A DNA stretch of 37,251 nt, from the NCBI GenBank assembly GCA_903896545.1, contig CAITYF010000252.1, positions 1-37,251 on the forward strand. Direction: 5' to 3'. The position numbers and the translations under genes are program-made. Every line of letters begins with the position of its first letter. Position 1 is the first letter of the stretch. This stretch comes from an uncultured Myxococcales bacterium (GTDB lineage: Bacteria; Myxococcota_A; UBA9042). The notes beneath the pieces are model-generated. The model worked only from the letters and a program-made list of their open reading frames with translations, was not told the origin of the DNA and did not search any database. Below are positions 23,415 through 32,219 of the stretch, in pieces.

Positions 23415-23440
23415 AGGCTCTCTGGAAGGTGCACCGTCCC

Positions 23441-23851
23441 ATGACAACCCCCGCCAATCCGCAGCCTGCGACCAAGGACCTCCGTTCGCGCCCCATTCAG
23501 GTGGAAGTGCGCGGGCAGGGCGGCTACACAGTGACGGGGACGCTTTTCATCGACTCGCTGACCGCAGGCGCGCGCGCGCGTCGGGCTTTGCGAACTTTCG
23601 CCATTTTGTTCGGTCTCGCCGTCGTTTCAGTGCCCATTCCGCCGATTCACTGGCTCCTTGTGCCAGGTTTTCTCATCGCGTCGATCGTCATGTTCTTTGT
23701 GCGTCTCGCCACGCCGGAACTTTTGCGCGGCGACGTCCCGTGCCCCAAATGTCACACGACTTTTCCGCTGGAATCGCAGCCGCCGACGTGGCCGCTCGAT
23801 CTGACTTGCCACCAGTGCAAGGCGCAGCTGACCGCTGTGCCCCTGCCGTAG
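23441..23851 (+). CDS. small membrane protein with C-terminal zinc ribbon
   Basis: 136 residues. The N-terminal 35 residues are soluble and beta-rich ('RPIQVEVRGQGGYTVTGTLF'). A hydrophobic stretch ('LRTFAILFGLAVVSVPIPPI' and 'WLLVPGFLIASIVMFFVRLA') forms two transmembrane helices. The tail has two CxxC pairs, 'CPKC' and 'CHQC', about 28 residues apart, the signature of a zinc ribbon, facing the same side as the N-terminus. No known family was recognised. The next gene, ddl, begins only 18 bp downstream on the same strand, so this protein is probably made from the same message as the peptidoglycan precursor enzyme; a link to cell-wall work is only inference. Confidence 0.8.
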   Translation: MTTPANPQPATKDLRSRPIQVEVRGQGGYTVTGTLFIDSLTAGARARRALRTFAILFGLAVVSVPIPPIHWLLVPGFLIASIVMFFVRLATPELLRGDVPCPKCHTTFPLESQPPTWPLDLTCHQCKAQLTAVPLP

Positions 23852-23869
23852 CCGAATCTGAGGTTTGCC

Positions 23870-24898
23870 ATGAGTTCTTCGCGTTTGCGCATCGCCGTGC
23901 TGCACGGTGGACCGTCGTCCGAGCACGACATTTCCGTGTGGAGTTCACGCGGTGTGTTGCAAACGCTGCGGGAGTCGGGGCACGAAACGCTCGCGGTTTT
24001 CGTGGATCGCGGCGGTCGCTGGCACCTGACGCCTGAAGGGGATTCTGGGCAGACCGTCGGTGAAGGCGTGGATTTTCTCAACGCGATTGCTCAGTTGCGC
24101 GGCAACATCGACCTCTGCTTCCTCGGCTTTCACGGCAATTTTGGCGAAGACGGCAAGGTGCAGGCGCTTTTGGAACTCGCCGGCCTGCGGTACACCGGTT
24201 CCGGCGTCATGGCGAGCGCGCTGGCCATCGACAAGACGACGACACGGCGCGTCTACCGCGGTGTCGGGCTGCCCATCGCGTCGGCAACAGAGTTACACAC
24301 AGCTGACTTGCGCGCGCCTGGCGCGGTCGCGTTGGCCGCCAAGGCCCTTGTCACCGAATTGGGGCTGCCAGTTGTGGTGAAGGTGCCGACCGGCGGGTCG
24401 AGCGTGGGCGTTGAAATCCCGCGCACCGAGGAAGACCTGATCGCGAGTTTGGAACGCCTGAGCAAGGACTCTCCAACGCTCCTCTGCGAACAGTTCATCA
24501 GCGGCGTCGAAATCACCGCCGCAGTGCTGGAACGCGACGACGGAACGTTGGAAGCACTGCCAATCGTTGAAATCGTGCCCAAAAGCGCGTTTTTCGACTA
24601 CGAAGCCAAGTATCAAACCGGCGGCAGTGAGGAAATCGTGCCGGCGCGGATCTCCGCTGAAGCGACGGCGCAAGCGCAGCGCAACGGCATCGCGGCACAC
24701 AAGGCGCTTGGGTGCGCCGGTTACTCGCGTACCGACCAGATTCTGCGGCCGGACGGATCGCTCGTGCTCCTCGAAACGAACACGCTGCCGGGGCTCACGC
24801 CGGCGTCGTTGCTGCCCAAAGGTGCGGCGGCTGTGGGCCTGACCTACGCCGCGCTCTTGCACCGCGTGATCGCCGCAGCGCAACGCACAGAACGCTGA
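23870..24898 (+). CDS. ddl: D-alanine--D-alanine ligase
   Basis: Joins two D-alanines with ATP to make the dipeptide used for peptidoglycan precursors. 342 residues, an ATP-grasp enzyme of normal size. Motifs: 'VLHGGPSSEHDISVWSS' (N-terminal substrate site, residues about 10-26), 'CFLGFHGNFGEDGKVQALLE', 'YTGSGVMASALAIDK', 'VVVKVPTGGSSVGVEIP' (ATP-binding hairpin) and 'LLETNTLPGLTPASLLPKGA' (Mg2+-binding Glu/Asn and C-terminal loop). Start ATG 23870 follows CTGAGG. The Tyr/Phe pair deciding D-Ala versus D-lactate was not assigned, so depsipeptide ligase activity is not formally excluded. Co-directional with the zinc-ribbon protein upstream; the next gene on the same strand begins 90 bp downstream. 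Confidence 0.95.
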   Translation: MSSSRLRIAVLHGGPSSEHDISVWSSRGVLQTLRESGHETLAVFVDRGGRWHLTPEGDSGQTVGEGVDFLNAIAQLRGNIDLCFLGFHGNFGEDGKVQALLELAGLRYTGSGVMASALAIDKTTTRRVYRGVGLPIASATELHTADLRAPGAVALAAKALVTELGLPVVVKVPTGGSSVGVEIPRTEEDLIASLERLSKDSPTLLCEQFISGVEITAAVLERDDGTLEALPIVEIVPKSAFFDYEAKYQTGGSEEIVPARISAEATAQAQRNGIAAHKALGCAGYSRTDQILRPDGSLVLLETNTLPGLTPASLLPKGAAAVGLTYAALLHRVIAAAQRTER

Positions 24899-24931
24899 AC
24901 GTTGCAGGTGAGTCCATTCGGGCGATTTCAC

Positions 24932-24937
24932 TTGACA
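24932..24937 (+). promoter_or_regulatory. possible -35 box
   Basis: Consensus TTGACA between ddl and the next gene. No good -10 hexamer is seen 16-18 bp downstream, so this may be chance. Confidence 0.25.
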
Positions 24938-24988
24938 AATTGAGCAGTTTTGCACCAGTCTGTTTCCTCGAACCCGAGGTCAGTCTGC

Positions 24989-25402
24989 ATGCACAAGTCC
25001 ATTGTGATCGATTCCGTTTCGCCGGCGATCCTGCAAGAGGGCGAGCCCATTCGGGTGTCGTTTTCCGTTGATCTGCCCGCGACAAGTGACGCGCGCGTGG
25101 TGACCATTACGCTGCTCACGGACGACGCGCGCCTGCAACTGATCGAACACGGTGGCGAGGATACGCCGCCGGAGAAGCTGCTGCCCGCGCAACCGGGGGC
25201 GCGGATCTCCAAGACGATGACCGTGAGCATCAGTCGGCGCAAAGGTCTCGTCGAGGACACGTCGAACAAGTTGATGCCGAGCCCGCTGCGGATTCTGGCG
25301 CGGCTGAAGACGGACCGAAACGAGGGTTTGGGCTTTGCGTCGTCGACCGAAGTGATGGTTGCGGGGCTGCCGCGCAAGAACGAGACGCGGATCTTCTCGT
25401 AG
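24989..25402 (+). CDS. small protein of unknown function
   Basis: 137 residues from ATG 24989 (GAGG at 24975-24978); an in-frame TTG at 24950 has no ribosome site. There is no signal peptide or membrane segment, so the protein is probably cytoplasmic. Its pattern of alternating strands ('IVIDSVSPAILQEGEPIRVS', 'ARVVTITLLTDDARLQLIEH', 'ISKTMTVSISRRKG', 'LRILARLKTDRNEG') looks like an Ig-like or C2-like beta-sandwich. It is charged and Arg/Lys-rich toward the C-terminus. I do not recognise a family. It follows ddl by 90 bp and converges on the next gene with only 7 bp between the stops. Confidence 0.75.
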   Translation: MHKSIVIDSVSPAILQEGEPIRVSFSVDLPATSDARVVTITLLTDDARLQLIEHGGEDTPPEKLLPAQPGARISKTMTVSISRRKGLVEDTSNKLMPSPLRILARLKTDRNEGLGFASSTEVMVAGLPRKNETRIFS

Positions 25403-25409
25403 TTGTCCG

Positions 25410-26387
25410 CTACTTACACCGCACAGCCTGCAGCTGCGCCTTGCCCGCGCGGTCAAACCACGCCATTCCGGTTTGCTCGGCACCCGTCTGTGCGAGACCG
25501 CCCACGGCGAAGCACGCGTCCGTCGCTGGCGTTGTCACGACGCTCAATCCACCCGGTAGGTCGCGCTCCAGCTTGCCGTCGCGCACTGTCAGAAGGGAGC
25601 GAGCGACCAACGCGCTGGACGAGGCCGGGAGTAGCACGCAACCGGGCGGCGTTGCGACTGCGGGCGTGAACGGCTGGACGCGACCTGCCAGCGCGCCTTT
25701 TTTCACCAGCGACTTACCCGCTGCATCCCGCAGCGGCGCGACCAGTTCGACCGACTTGCCTTTTTCCTGCCTAACCAGCGCCAACTCCGCGCCTTTGCCT
25801 GTCGTCGCCCGCAACGCCAGCGCGTCCAGCGCCATTCCTGCCACTTGCAGGTCGCCCAGCACTTCGCCCGCCTCCTGATCGATGACCGTCAACGCGAGAC
25901 TGCCGTTGCCAAACGTCTTGTCTGGCGCTTGCGCCTCCACGACAAGCAGTAGGTCACCCAGGCGCGCGGCGCCGACGAGCTTCCCTTGCGCTTCAAACGA
26001 CACTTCGGCGCGGTTCGCGCGGGGATCGATCGCTGCGATGCCCGTTGGGTAGACCAACAGCGGCGGTTCACCCGGCAGGACCGTTCCTGGCACGAACTGA
26101 TCGGCAGCGATGGGGCCCATCGGCAGAGAAACGGCAGCAACTCGTGCGCCGGTCTCTCCATTTCGAACGTCCACCGTGCGCCTTTCGACTTCGTGCTTGG
26201 GCACGCCCGTACCTTCCACGGACAAGCGACACACGCGGGGCACAAGGATGAGATCACCCTGACGCACAGGCGCGCCGTGCACGCAACCGGGTAGTGCCGC
26301 CATCGGCGAGCTTTTGGGCGCAGGCGCGCAGTCGAGCGCGTGGAGCGGGAACGGCAAAAACAGCAGCGGCAGGACAAGAATTCGCAT
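25410..26387 (-). CDS. secreted protein with predicted beta-propeller-like repeats
   Basis: 325 residues. Start ATG 26385-26387 is preceded by an excellent GAGGAGG ribosome site; the longer open frame to 26606 has no such site. A Sec signal peptide (MRILVLPLLFLPFPLHALD) leads to a protein without transmembrane helices. The mature chain shows repeated strand units like 'LVGAARLGDLLLVVEAQAPD', 'LALTVIDQEAGEVLGDLQVA' and 'LVARSLLTVRDGKLERDLPG', where a glycine-rich turn separates two beta-strands; this resembles PQQ- or WD-type blades. It has six or so cysteines that could pair ('CAPAPK', 'GCVHGA', 'RVCRLS', 'GCVLLP', 'ACFAVG', 'VRCK'). No family is recognised. It is divergent from the small membrane-protein pair at 26586. 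Confidence 0.78.
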   Translation of the reverse strand: MRILVLPLLFLPFPLHALDCAPAPKSSPMAALPGCVHGAPVRQGDLILVPRVCRLSVEGTGVPKHEVERRTVDVRNGETGARVAAVSLPMGPIAADQFVPGTVLPGEPPLLVYPTGIAAIDPRANRAEVSFEAQGKLVGAARLGDLLLVVEAQAPDKTFGNGSLALTVIDQEAGEVLGDLQVAGMALDALALRATTGKGAELALVRQEKGKSVELVAPLRDAAGKSLVKKGALAGRVQPFTPAVATPPGCVLLPASSSALVARSLLTVRDGKLERDLPGGLSVVTTPATDACFAVGGLAQTGAEQTGMAWFDRAGKAQLQAVRCK

Positions 26388-26433
26388 CAGCGGAGCCTCC
26401 TCATGGGCTAGGACGCACGACAGCGGTTTTCGC

Positions 26434-26498
26434 TTCACCGCGCCGTGGCCAGCCCCATCATCGTTCGTGCGGCAAAAATGATGAAGCCCCGCGGTGAA
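26434..26498. repeat. long-range inverted repeat in a divergent promoter region
   Basis: TTCACCGCG (26434-26442) and CGCGGTGAA (26490-26498) are perfect 9-bp inverted copies, 47 bp apart, in the 198 bp between the divergent starts 26387 (-) and 26586 (+). It could be a pair of half-sites for a regulator or a looped RNA element. The rest of this gap shows no gene. Confidence 0.4.
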
Positions 26499-26585
26499 AT
26501 CAGTTGTGGATTCGCCTGAACCGGCGCGAGACCGCGCGAATTCGCCCTTTGCACCGCCCGCGGTCCCGTGCCAAGCTTGTGCCGC

Positions 26586-26720
26586 ATGCGCCTTGACCGC
26601 TTTCAACCGCCGCCACTTGACCTCGACCCGCCTGGCTGGCGAACGTGGATCGTCGCGTTCGCCACCGCGGCGTTGGCCACGAGCTGCATGGCTTGGGCGC
26701 TCTTCTTGTGGATCCGTTGA
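26586..26720 (+). CDS. putative 44-residue single-span membrane protein
   Basis: An open frame of 44 codons from ATG 26586 to TGA 26718-26720. The first 20 residues are hydrophilic and proline-rich ('MRLDRFQPPPLDLDPPGWRT'), followed by one clear transmembrane helix ('WIVAFATAALATSCMAWALF') and a short 'LWIR' tail. The stop is separated by one base from the ATG of the next gene, a polytopic membrane protein, which suggests translational coupling and a shared complex. No ribosome site is obvious before the ATG, the main weakness. The amphipathic pattern and tight spacing argue that the frame is real rather than chance. Confidence 0.5.
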   Translation: MRLDRFQPPPLDLDPPGWRTWIVAFATAALATSCMAWALFLWIR

Positions 26721-26721
26721 G

Positions 26722-27648
26722 ATGACGCGCGTTTCCGCCCGCGAGCTGCGTGCCCATGCGGAAATTCACGCGCGCGCCGGACTGATCGCCAGTGAGTACA
26801 GCCTCATCGGGCTGGGCGCGGCTGCGCTCCTGGTCACGCTCCTGCTGCTTCTGCTGCCCGACTACGCCGACATGCAGCTGCTTCGTCCGGGTCTTGCGGC
26901 GAGCGCCGGACTGCTGGGCTGCGGCGCTGCGGTCAGCGTCGTTGGCCGGTGGCTGGACTTGGGCGGTTCCCGCCGACAGGTCCGGCTGGCGCGGCTGTGG
27001 TGGCCGCTGTTGTCCGGCGCGCTGATCGGCGCGTTGGGCAGTCTGCTGGCGCTTCACCGCGCGGGCCTCATCCGCGAGACCGCTGATCACGTCCTCTGGC
27101 CGACCGCGCTGCTCGGTTTGTTCGCCGCGCTTGCTCTGGTTGCGTTGTTCCTGCTGGCCGCGCTGGGCCTTCGTGCGCTCGCTGCGGTCGATTCCGGCGC
27201 GCCGATGCCGCTGACGCAACTCTGGCAATCGACGACGCACTGTCTGCTCGGCGGTCTGGGGCTCGTCGCGCTGATTGGGTTTTCTGCGGACACGCTGCCG
27301 CGCGCCTTGCAAGTCTATCTCGCGACGGCGATTTCTGTGATGTGCGGTCACGCGGCGTTGGCGGCGGCGCGGTTGCTCCACGGTTCGCGACGCACCTTGC
27401 GCGGTCTGCGCGCCGCAGGTCTGCACGTGGCGCTCGTGGAGCGGGGACACGCGCTGGCGTCCGGAGCGCTGCTGATCGGCATCGTCGTGCCCGGATTGCT
27501 CGTGCTCTGGCACTTGCTGGTCAACCGCGAGCTGCCGCTGATGCCCGCCTGCGGCGTCATCGCGGTTTCCAACCACGCGATGCGCTACGCCTTGGTGCTG
27601 CTGCCGCTGAACGCGCCGCTCTCGCAGATTCCGCAGCAATCCGTCTGA
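26722..27648 (+). CDS. polytopic inner-membrane protein of unknown function
   Basis: 308 residues from ATG 26722, one base after the small membrane-protein stop; the frame stays open upstream to 26494 but those residues are not hydrophobic and overlap the other reading frame. The protein has about eight hydrophobic segments, for example 'LIGLGAAALLVTLLLLLLP', 'LLGLFAALALVALFLLAALG', 'CLLGGLGLVALIGFSADTLP' and 'GALLIGIVVPGLLVLWHLLV', separated by short charged loops. Very Leu/Ala-rich. No conserved catalytic or transport motif and no recognised family. It probably forms a pair with the 44-residue protein. Promoter and groES follow at once. Confidence 0.75.
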   Translation: MTRVSARELRAHAEIHARAGLIASEYSLIGLGAAALLVTLLLLLLPDYADMQLLRPGLAASAGLLGCGAAVSVVGRWLDLGGSRRQVRLARLWWPLLSGALIGALGSLLALHRAGLIRETADHVLWPTALLGLFAALALVALFLLAALGLRALAAVDSGAPMPLTQLWQSTTHCLLGGLGLVALIGFSADTLPRALQVYLATAISVMCGHAALAAARLLHGSRRTLRGLRAAGLHVALVERGHALASGALLIGIVVPGLLVLWHLLVNRELPLMPACGVIAVSNHAMRYALVLLPLNAPLSQIPQQSV

Positions 27649-27657
27649 CGCACGGCC

Positions 27658-27685
27658 TTGACAGCGAACGCCCCCGTCCTAGCTT
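27658..27685 (+). promoter_or_regulatory. promoter for groES-groEL
   Basis: TTGACA (27658-27663), a 16 bp spacer and TAGCTT (27680-27685), giving a leader of roughly 90 nt before groES. No CIRCE inverted repeat (TTAGCACTC-N9-GAGTGCTAA) is present in the gap, so HrcA control of this copy is not evident. Confidence 0.55.
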
Positions 27686-27783
27686 GAGCCCGCTGCTGGC
27701 GAATGGTGACGGGATCCAAGACGGAGCCGCCACGTTGTGCCCGCGACACTCATCCTCTGACTGAGATTGGAGCCCAAGGAAAC

Positions 27784-28071
27784 ATGAGCATTACTCCTCT
27801 GTTCGATCGCATCGTCGTCAAGCGCGCTGAAGGTGAAGAGAAGTCCGCTGGCGGAATCTTCCTCCCCGACGCCGCGCAGGAAAAGCGCCAGGAAGGCATT
27901 GTCATCTCGGTTGGCAAGGGCCGCGTCAATGAAGACGGCTCGCAGTTCCCGCTGGAACTGAAGGGCGGCGAACGCGTGCTCTTTGGCAAATATGCCGGTA
28001 ACGAGGTCAAGCTCGATGGCGAGACCGTGCTCCTGATGCGCGAAGACGAGATCCTCGCCGTCCTCGACTAA
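27784..28071 (+). CDS. groES: co-chaperonin GroES
   Basis: 95 residues, the normal size. It caps the GroEL chamber as a heptameric lid. Begins 'MSITPLFDRIVVKRAEGEEK', continues with the flexible mobile loop 'SAGGIFLPDAAQEK' (residues about 21-34) that binds GroEL through its Ile-Phe-Leu edge, and the roof segment 'GERVLFGKYAGNEVKLDGE'; ends 'REDEILAVLD'. The ribosome site AAGGAAAC precedes ATG 27784. It is 36 bp upstream of groEL in the standard groESL order. A frame running in from 27703 is not the true N-terminus. Confidence 0.97.
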   Translation: MSITPLFDRIVVKRAEGEEKSAGGIFLPDAAQEKRQEGIVISVGKGRVNEDGSQFPLELKGGERVLFGKYAGNEVKLDGETVLLMREDEILAVLD

Positions 28072-28089
28072 GTAACCATTTTTCATTGA

Positions 28090-29766
<1,677 letters not shown>

Positions 29767-29862
29767 GCGTTCGCGCCACATTTGACGGCAAAGCGCTATC
29801 TGGCGGCGGCGTTCCTCAACTGGGACGTCGCCGTCGGCTTTTTGGCAACCCTGGCGCGGAAG

Positions 29863-30933
29863 TCACAGCTCGATGTAGCGCAACGCCGAGCGGGCGATCT
29901 CCCCGATCTGCTGATCGGGCGCCATGCGAATGCCAAAGAAGTCGGGCACGGGCGTCGTGTCGTTCTGCAGCGGACGCAGATACTTCTCTGCCAGGTCGCG
30001 CCGATTCGCGTGCACTTGGGCAAAAGCGCGGATTGCCGCTGCGCGCTTGAGCGCGGACTTGTCGCTGAGCCACTTCTGCAGACGTTTTTCGACCTTGCCC
30101 GGCTGCAGAATGGCCAACGTGACCAGCGCTTCGGCGGCAACTGCGTCTTGCTTGTCCGTCAGCAGCTTTTCCACGTAGTTGGACACGGACTCGGTTCCCA
30201 GCTGACCAATGACGCGCAGCGCGACAACGCGGGCACGGGGCGAACCTTTGCCTTGTGAGATGAATTCGCCGATCCGATCGATCAGGCGCAAATTCTCGTG
30301 GTTACGGCTGGCCTCGTAGATCAGGCGCAACGTCGTGAGTTGCACGCGTTCGTCGCCGTGGCGAAAGCCGTCCAGCGCGTAGAGCGCTGCCGTGTCGCAC
30401 CCAGTGGCAAAGTGCATTTCCACCGCAGCTTGGGCCAGTTTGGCGTCCGGCGCGCCCAAGTAGGCCGTTGCAAACGCCGCGAGGCGCGGGTGCTTCGCGA
30501 CGACGGGCAGGGACGCGGTCAATCCCAGGAGCTGAATCCGCGCGTCCGTGTCCACGAGCGTGAGGCGAATGAGCGCAGGTCCGTCGGAAGTTGCCGCGAG
30601 TCGGGCAAATTCTTTCTCGGCAAGTCCGGGTGACGACCAGGACTGCGGGTTCATGATGCTGTCGCGGATCGCGTTCAGCGCGTTGCGCGCCGGAACCGAC
30701 GGCTTGCGAAAGACGAGGTCGACACCCGTGAAGCCTTTGGAAAACCTTTGCGCGTGTCGGCCAAAGTCGCACCACGGCTTGCGCACGAGCACCCGATCCG
30801 TCGCAGTTTCCGCCATTGCGGGCAGACGCACGCCCGCCGTCGGCGGCGGTACCCACTGCAGGCTCACCCCCGGATCCGTCACCGGCCCCAAGTTCAACGC
30901 CAGCATTGCCACGCCCAACAGCCACGCCACCAT
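29863..30933 (-). CDS. exported HEAT-like repeat protein
   Basis: 356 residues. Start ATG 30931-30933 follows GAGGAGAAGCG; the frame remains open far upstream but only as a shadow of the neighbouring permease gene. The first residues (MVAWLLGVAMLALNLG) look like a short signal or anchor. After a linker the chain becomes a series of about 30-residue helix pairs: 'AATSDGPALIRLTLVDTDAR', 'HPRLAAFATAYLGAPDAKLA', 'GSPRARVVALRVIGQLGTES', 'DKQDAVAAEALVTLAILQPG' and 'KSALKRAAAIRAFAQVHANR'. This resembles HEAT or PBS-lyase-type repeats, which form a protein-binding solenoid. The function is unknown. It converges on groEL with 96 bp between, and is divergent from the permease. Confidence 0.78.
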   Translation of the reverse strand: MVAWLLGVAMLALNLGPVTDPGVSLQWVPPPTAGVRLPAMAETATDRVLVRKPWCDFGRHAQRFSKGFTGVDLVFRKPSVPARNALNAIRDSIMNPQSWSSPGLAEKEFARLAATSDGPALIRLTLVDTDARIQLLGLTASLPVVAKHPRLAAFATAYLGAPDAKLAQAAVEMHFATGCDTAALYALDGFRHGDERVQLTTLRLIYEASRNHENLRLIDRIGEFISQGKGSPRARVVALRVIGQLGTESVSNYVEKLLTDKQDAVAAEALVTLAILQPGKVEKRLQKWLSDKSALKRAAAIRAFAQVHANRRDLAEKYLRPLQNDTTPVPDFFGIRMAPDQQIGEIARSALRYIEL

Positions 30934-31026
30934 CGCTTCTCCTCGGCTGCGCGCGCGCGGCCTGTGCAGAAAGTAGCATTCCCCCCGTCGCGCCGCTATC
31001 CTCCCAGCGTGGAGGGCCTCCGTTTC

Positions 31027-32163
31027 GTGCCTGAAGAGCCAGACATCCAGCCGCCCTTGACCCAGCAGCCGTACCCTTGGCAGGCGCGATTCTTTCAGTT
31101 TGCGCTTGTCGGTTCCGGTTTGACGCTGCTCATTTGGCTGCTCATCCGCCTCTCCATCGTGACGACGCCGATCCTCTTCGGCTTCTTCGTTGCCTACGCG
31201 CTCAATCCCGTCGTGGTGCGTCTGCGCCGCTGGCGCGTTCCGCCGTTCCTCGCGCTCACCGTGCCGGTGCTGCTTTTTGTCTCGCTCGCCGTTGTGTTTT
31301 TTGCCGTCGTGGTGCCGCAAATGGCGCAAAAGCTGCAGTACGCCAGCTCGCACCTGCCGCAGGTCATGTTCAACTGGGTGCTGCGCATGGACCCGTGGGT
31401 CGAGCAGCATTTTGCCCACAAGCTCAGTGATTTTGTGCCGTACCAGAACTTGAGTCAGGCGCTGCAGTCGCTGGCCAAGGAGATCGTGGGGCCGGAGGAT
31501 TCGACCGTGGGCTGGATTTTGTCCAGCGCGCGCGATCTGGCGCTGGCGATCGGCAACATCGTGCTCATCGTCGTCGTCGCGTTCTTCCTTCTGGAAGACT
31601 ACGAGAAAATCGTGCGCGGCGCCGCGTCCCTCGTTCCGCGGCGGCACAGTGCGCGCGTCAGCCACGTAATCACACGCATCGACGCGGCTTTGGCGGGCTT
31701 CCTCCGCGGTGAACTGCTGCTGATGACCTCGGCGATCATCGCGTTCACGGTTGGCCTGTTGCTGCTGGACGTGCCGTTTGCGCTGGTCATGGGGCCGATC
31801 GCTGGCGTCATCTACCTGGTGCCGTATCTGGGCGTGCTCACTGGCGGCACGCTGTGCCTCCTCATGTCGCTCCTGACCGATCACAGCGCCTGGCAAATTG
31901 GCGGTGTGGCGCTGCTCTTTGCGGCGTTCTACGGCATCGACCTCCTGTACATCACGCCGCGCATCATCGGAAATCGCGTCGGCCTGAAGCCTGTTGTCGT
32001 TTTGCTCGGCATTATTGCGATGGGCGAACTGGCCGGTCTGACAGGCATCCTGCTGGCGCTACCGCTGTTGGCCGTTTCACGCATCCTCCTGGACGAGGCG
32101 ATCGCCGACTACCGTCTCTCCACGATGTACACGGCAATTCCGGGCGACGACGGCGCAGAGTAG
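31027..32163 (+). CDS. AI-2E family (PerM/TqsA-like) membrane permease
   Basis: 378 residues. I chose GTG 31027 because GGAGG at 31011-31015 precedes it; GTG 31009 is an alternative. The chain has a short cytoplasmic N-terminus, two helices ('LVGSGLTLLIWLLIRL', 'LFGFFVAYALNPVVVRLRRW'), a third helix before a helical extramembrane region ('LQYASSHLPQVMFNWVLRMD'), and a C-terminal group of helices ('DLALAIGNIVLIVVVAFFLL', 'VPFALVMGPIAGVIYLVPYL', 'LLGIIAMGELAGLTGILLAL'). 'GFLRGELLLMTSAIIAF' and 'PYLGVLTGG' are typical of the UPF0118/AI-2E transporter family, which includes AI-2 exporters, PerM and Na+(Li+)/H+ antiporters. The substrate cannot be told from sequence. Confidence 0.9.
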   Translation: MPEEPDIQPPLTQQPYPWQARFFQFALVGSGLTLLIWLLIRLSIVTTPILFGFFVAYALNPVVVRLRRWRVPPFLALTVPVLLFVSLAVVFFAVVVPQMAQKLQYASSHLPQVMFNWVLRMDPWVEQHFAHKLSDFVPYQNLSQALQSLAKEIVGPEDSTVGWILSSARDLALAIGNIVLIVVVAFFLLEDYEKIVRGAASLVPRRHSARVSHVITRIDAALAGFLRGELLLMTSAIIAFTVGLLLLDVPFALVMGPIAGVIYLVPYLGVLTGGTLCLLMSLLTDHSAWQIGGVALLFAAFYGIDLLYITPRIIGNRVGLKPVVVLLGIIAMGELAGLTGILLALPLLAVSRILLDEAIADYRLSTMYTAIPGDDGAE

Positions 32164-32219
32164 GCTCGCAGGTCGCGGCGAATTTGCGTACACTCGTCGG
32201 GTCTCTCACGGAGCCTGCC

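Noticed and set aside
23260..23440. Sigma54 (-24/-12) promoter for glnII
   Set aside because: No GG-N10-GC pair in a TGGCAC/TTGCA context was found on the reverse strand; the TTGGCA present fits a forward sigma70-type promoter.
26494..26721. N-terminal extension of the 26722 membrane protein
   Set aside because: The extra 76 residues are Arg/Ser/Pro-rich without a ribosome site and overlap the better-looking 44-codon membrane-protein frame.
27649..27783. CIRCE element before groES
   Set aside because: No TTAGCACTC or GAGTGCTAA half-site is present.
29767..29862. groEL terminator with GGCGGCG...CGTCGCC stem and TTTTT
   Set aside because: Only a short imperfect stem is possible and the T-run is separated from it by several bases, so it was not listed as a feature.
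30934..31896. Upstream extension of the HEAT-like protein frame to 677 codons
   Set aside because: The extension lies antisense to the permease gene, is rich in Arg/Gln/His, and a strong GAGGAG ribosome site marks ATG 30933 as the real start.
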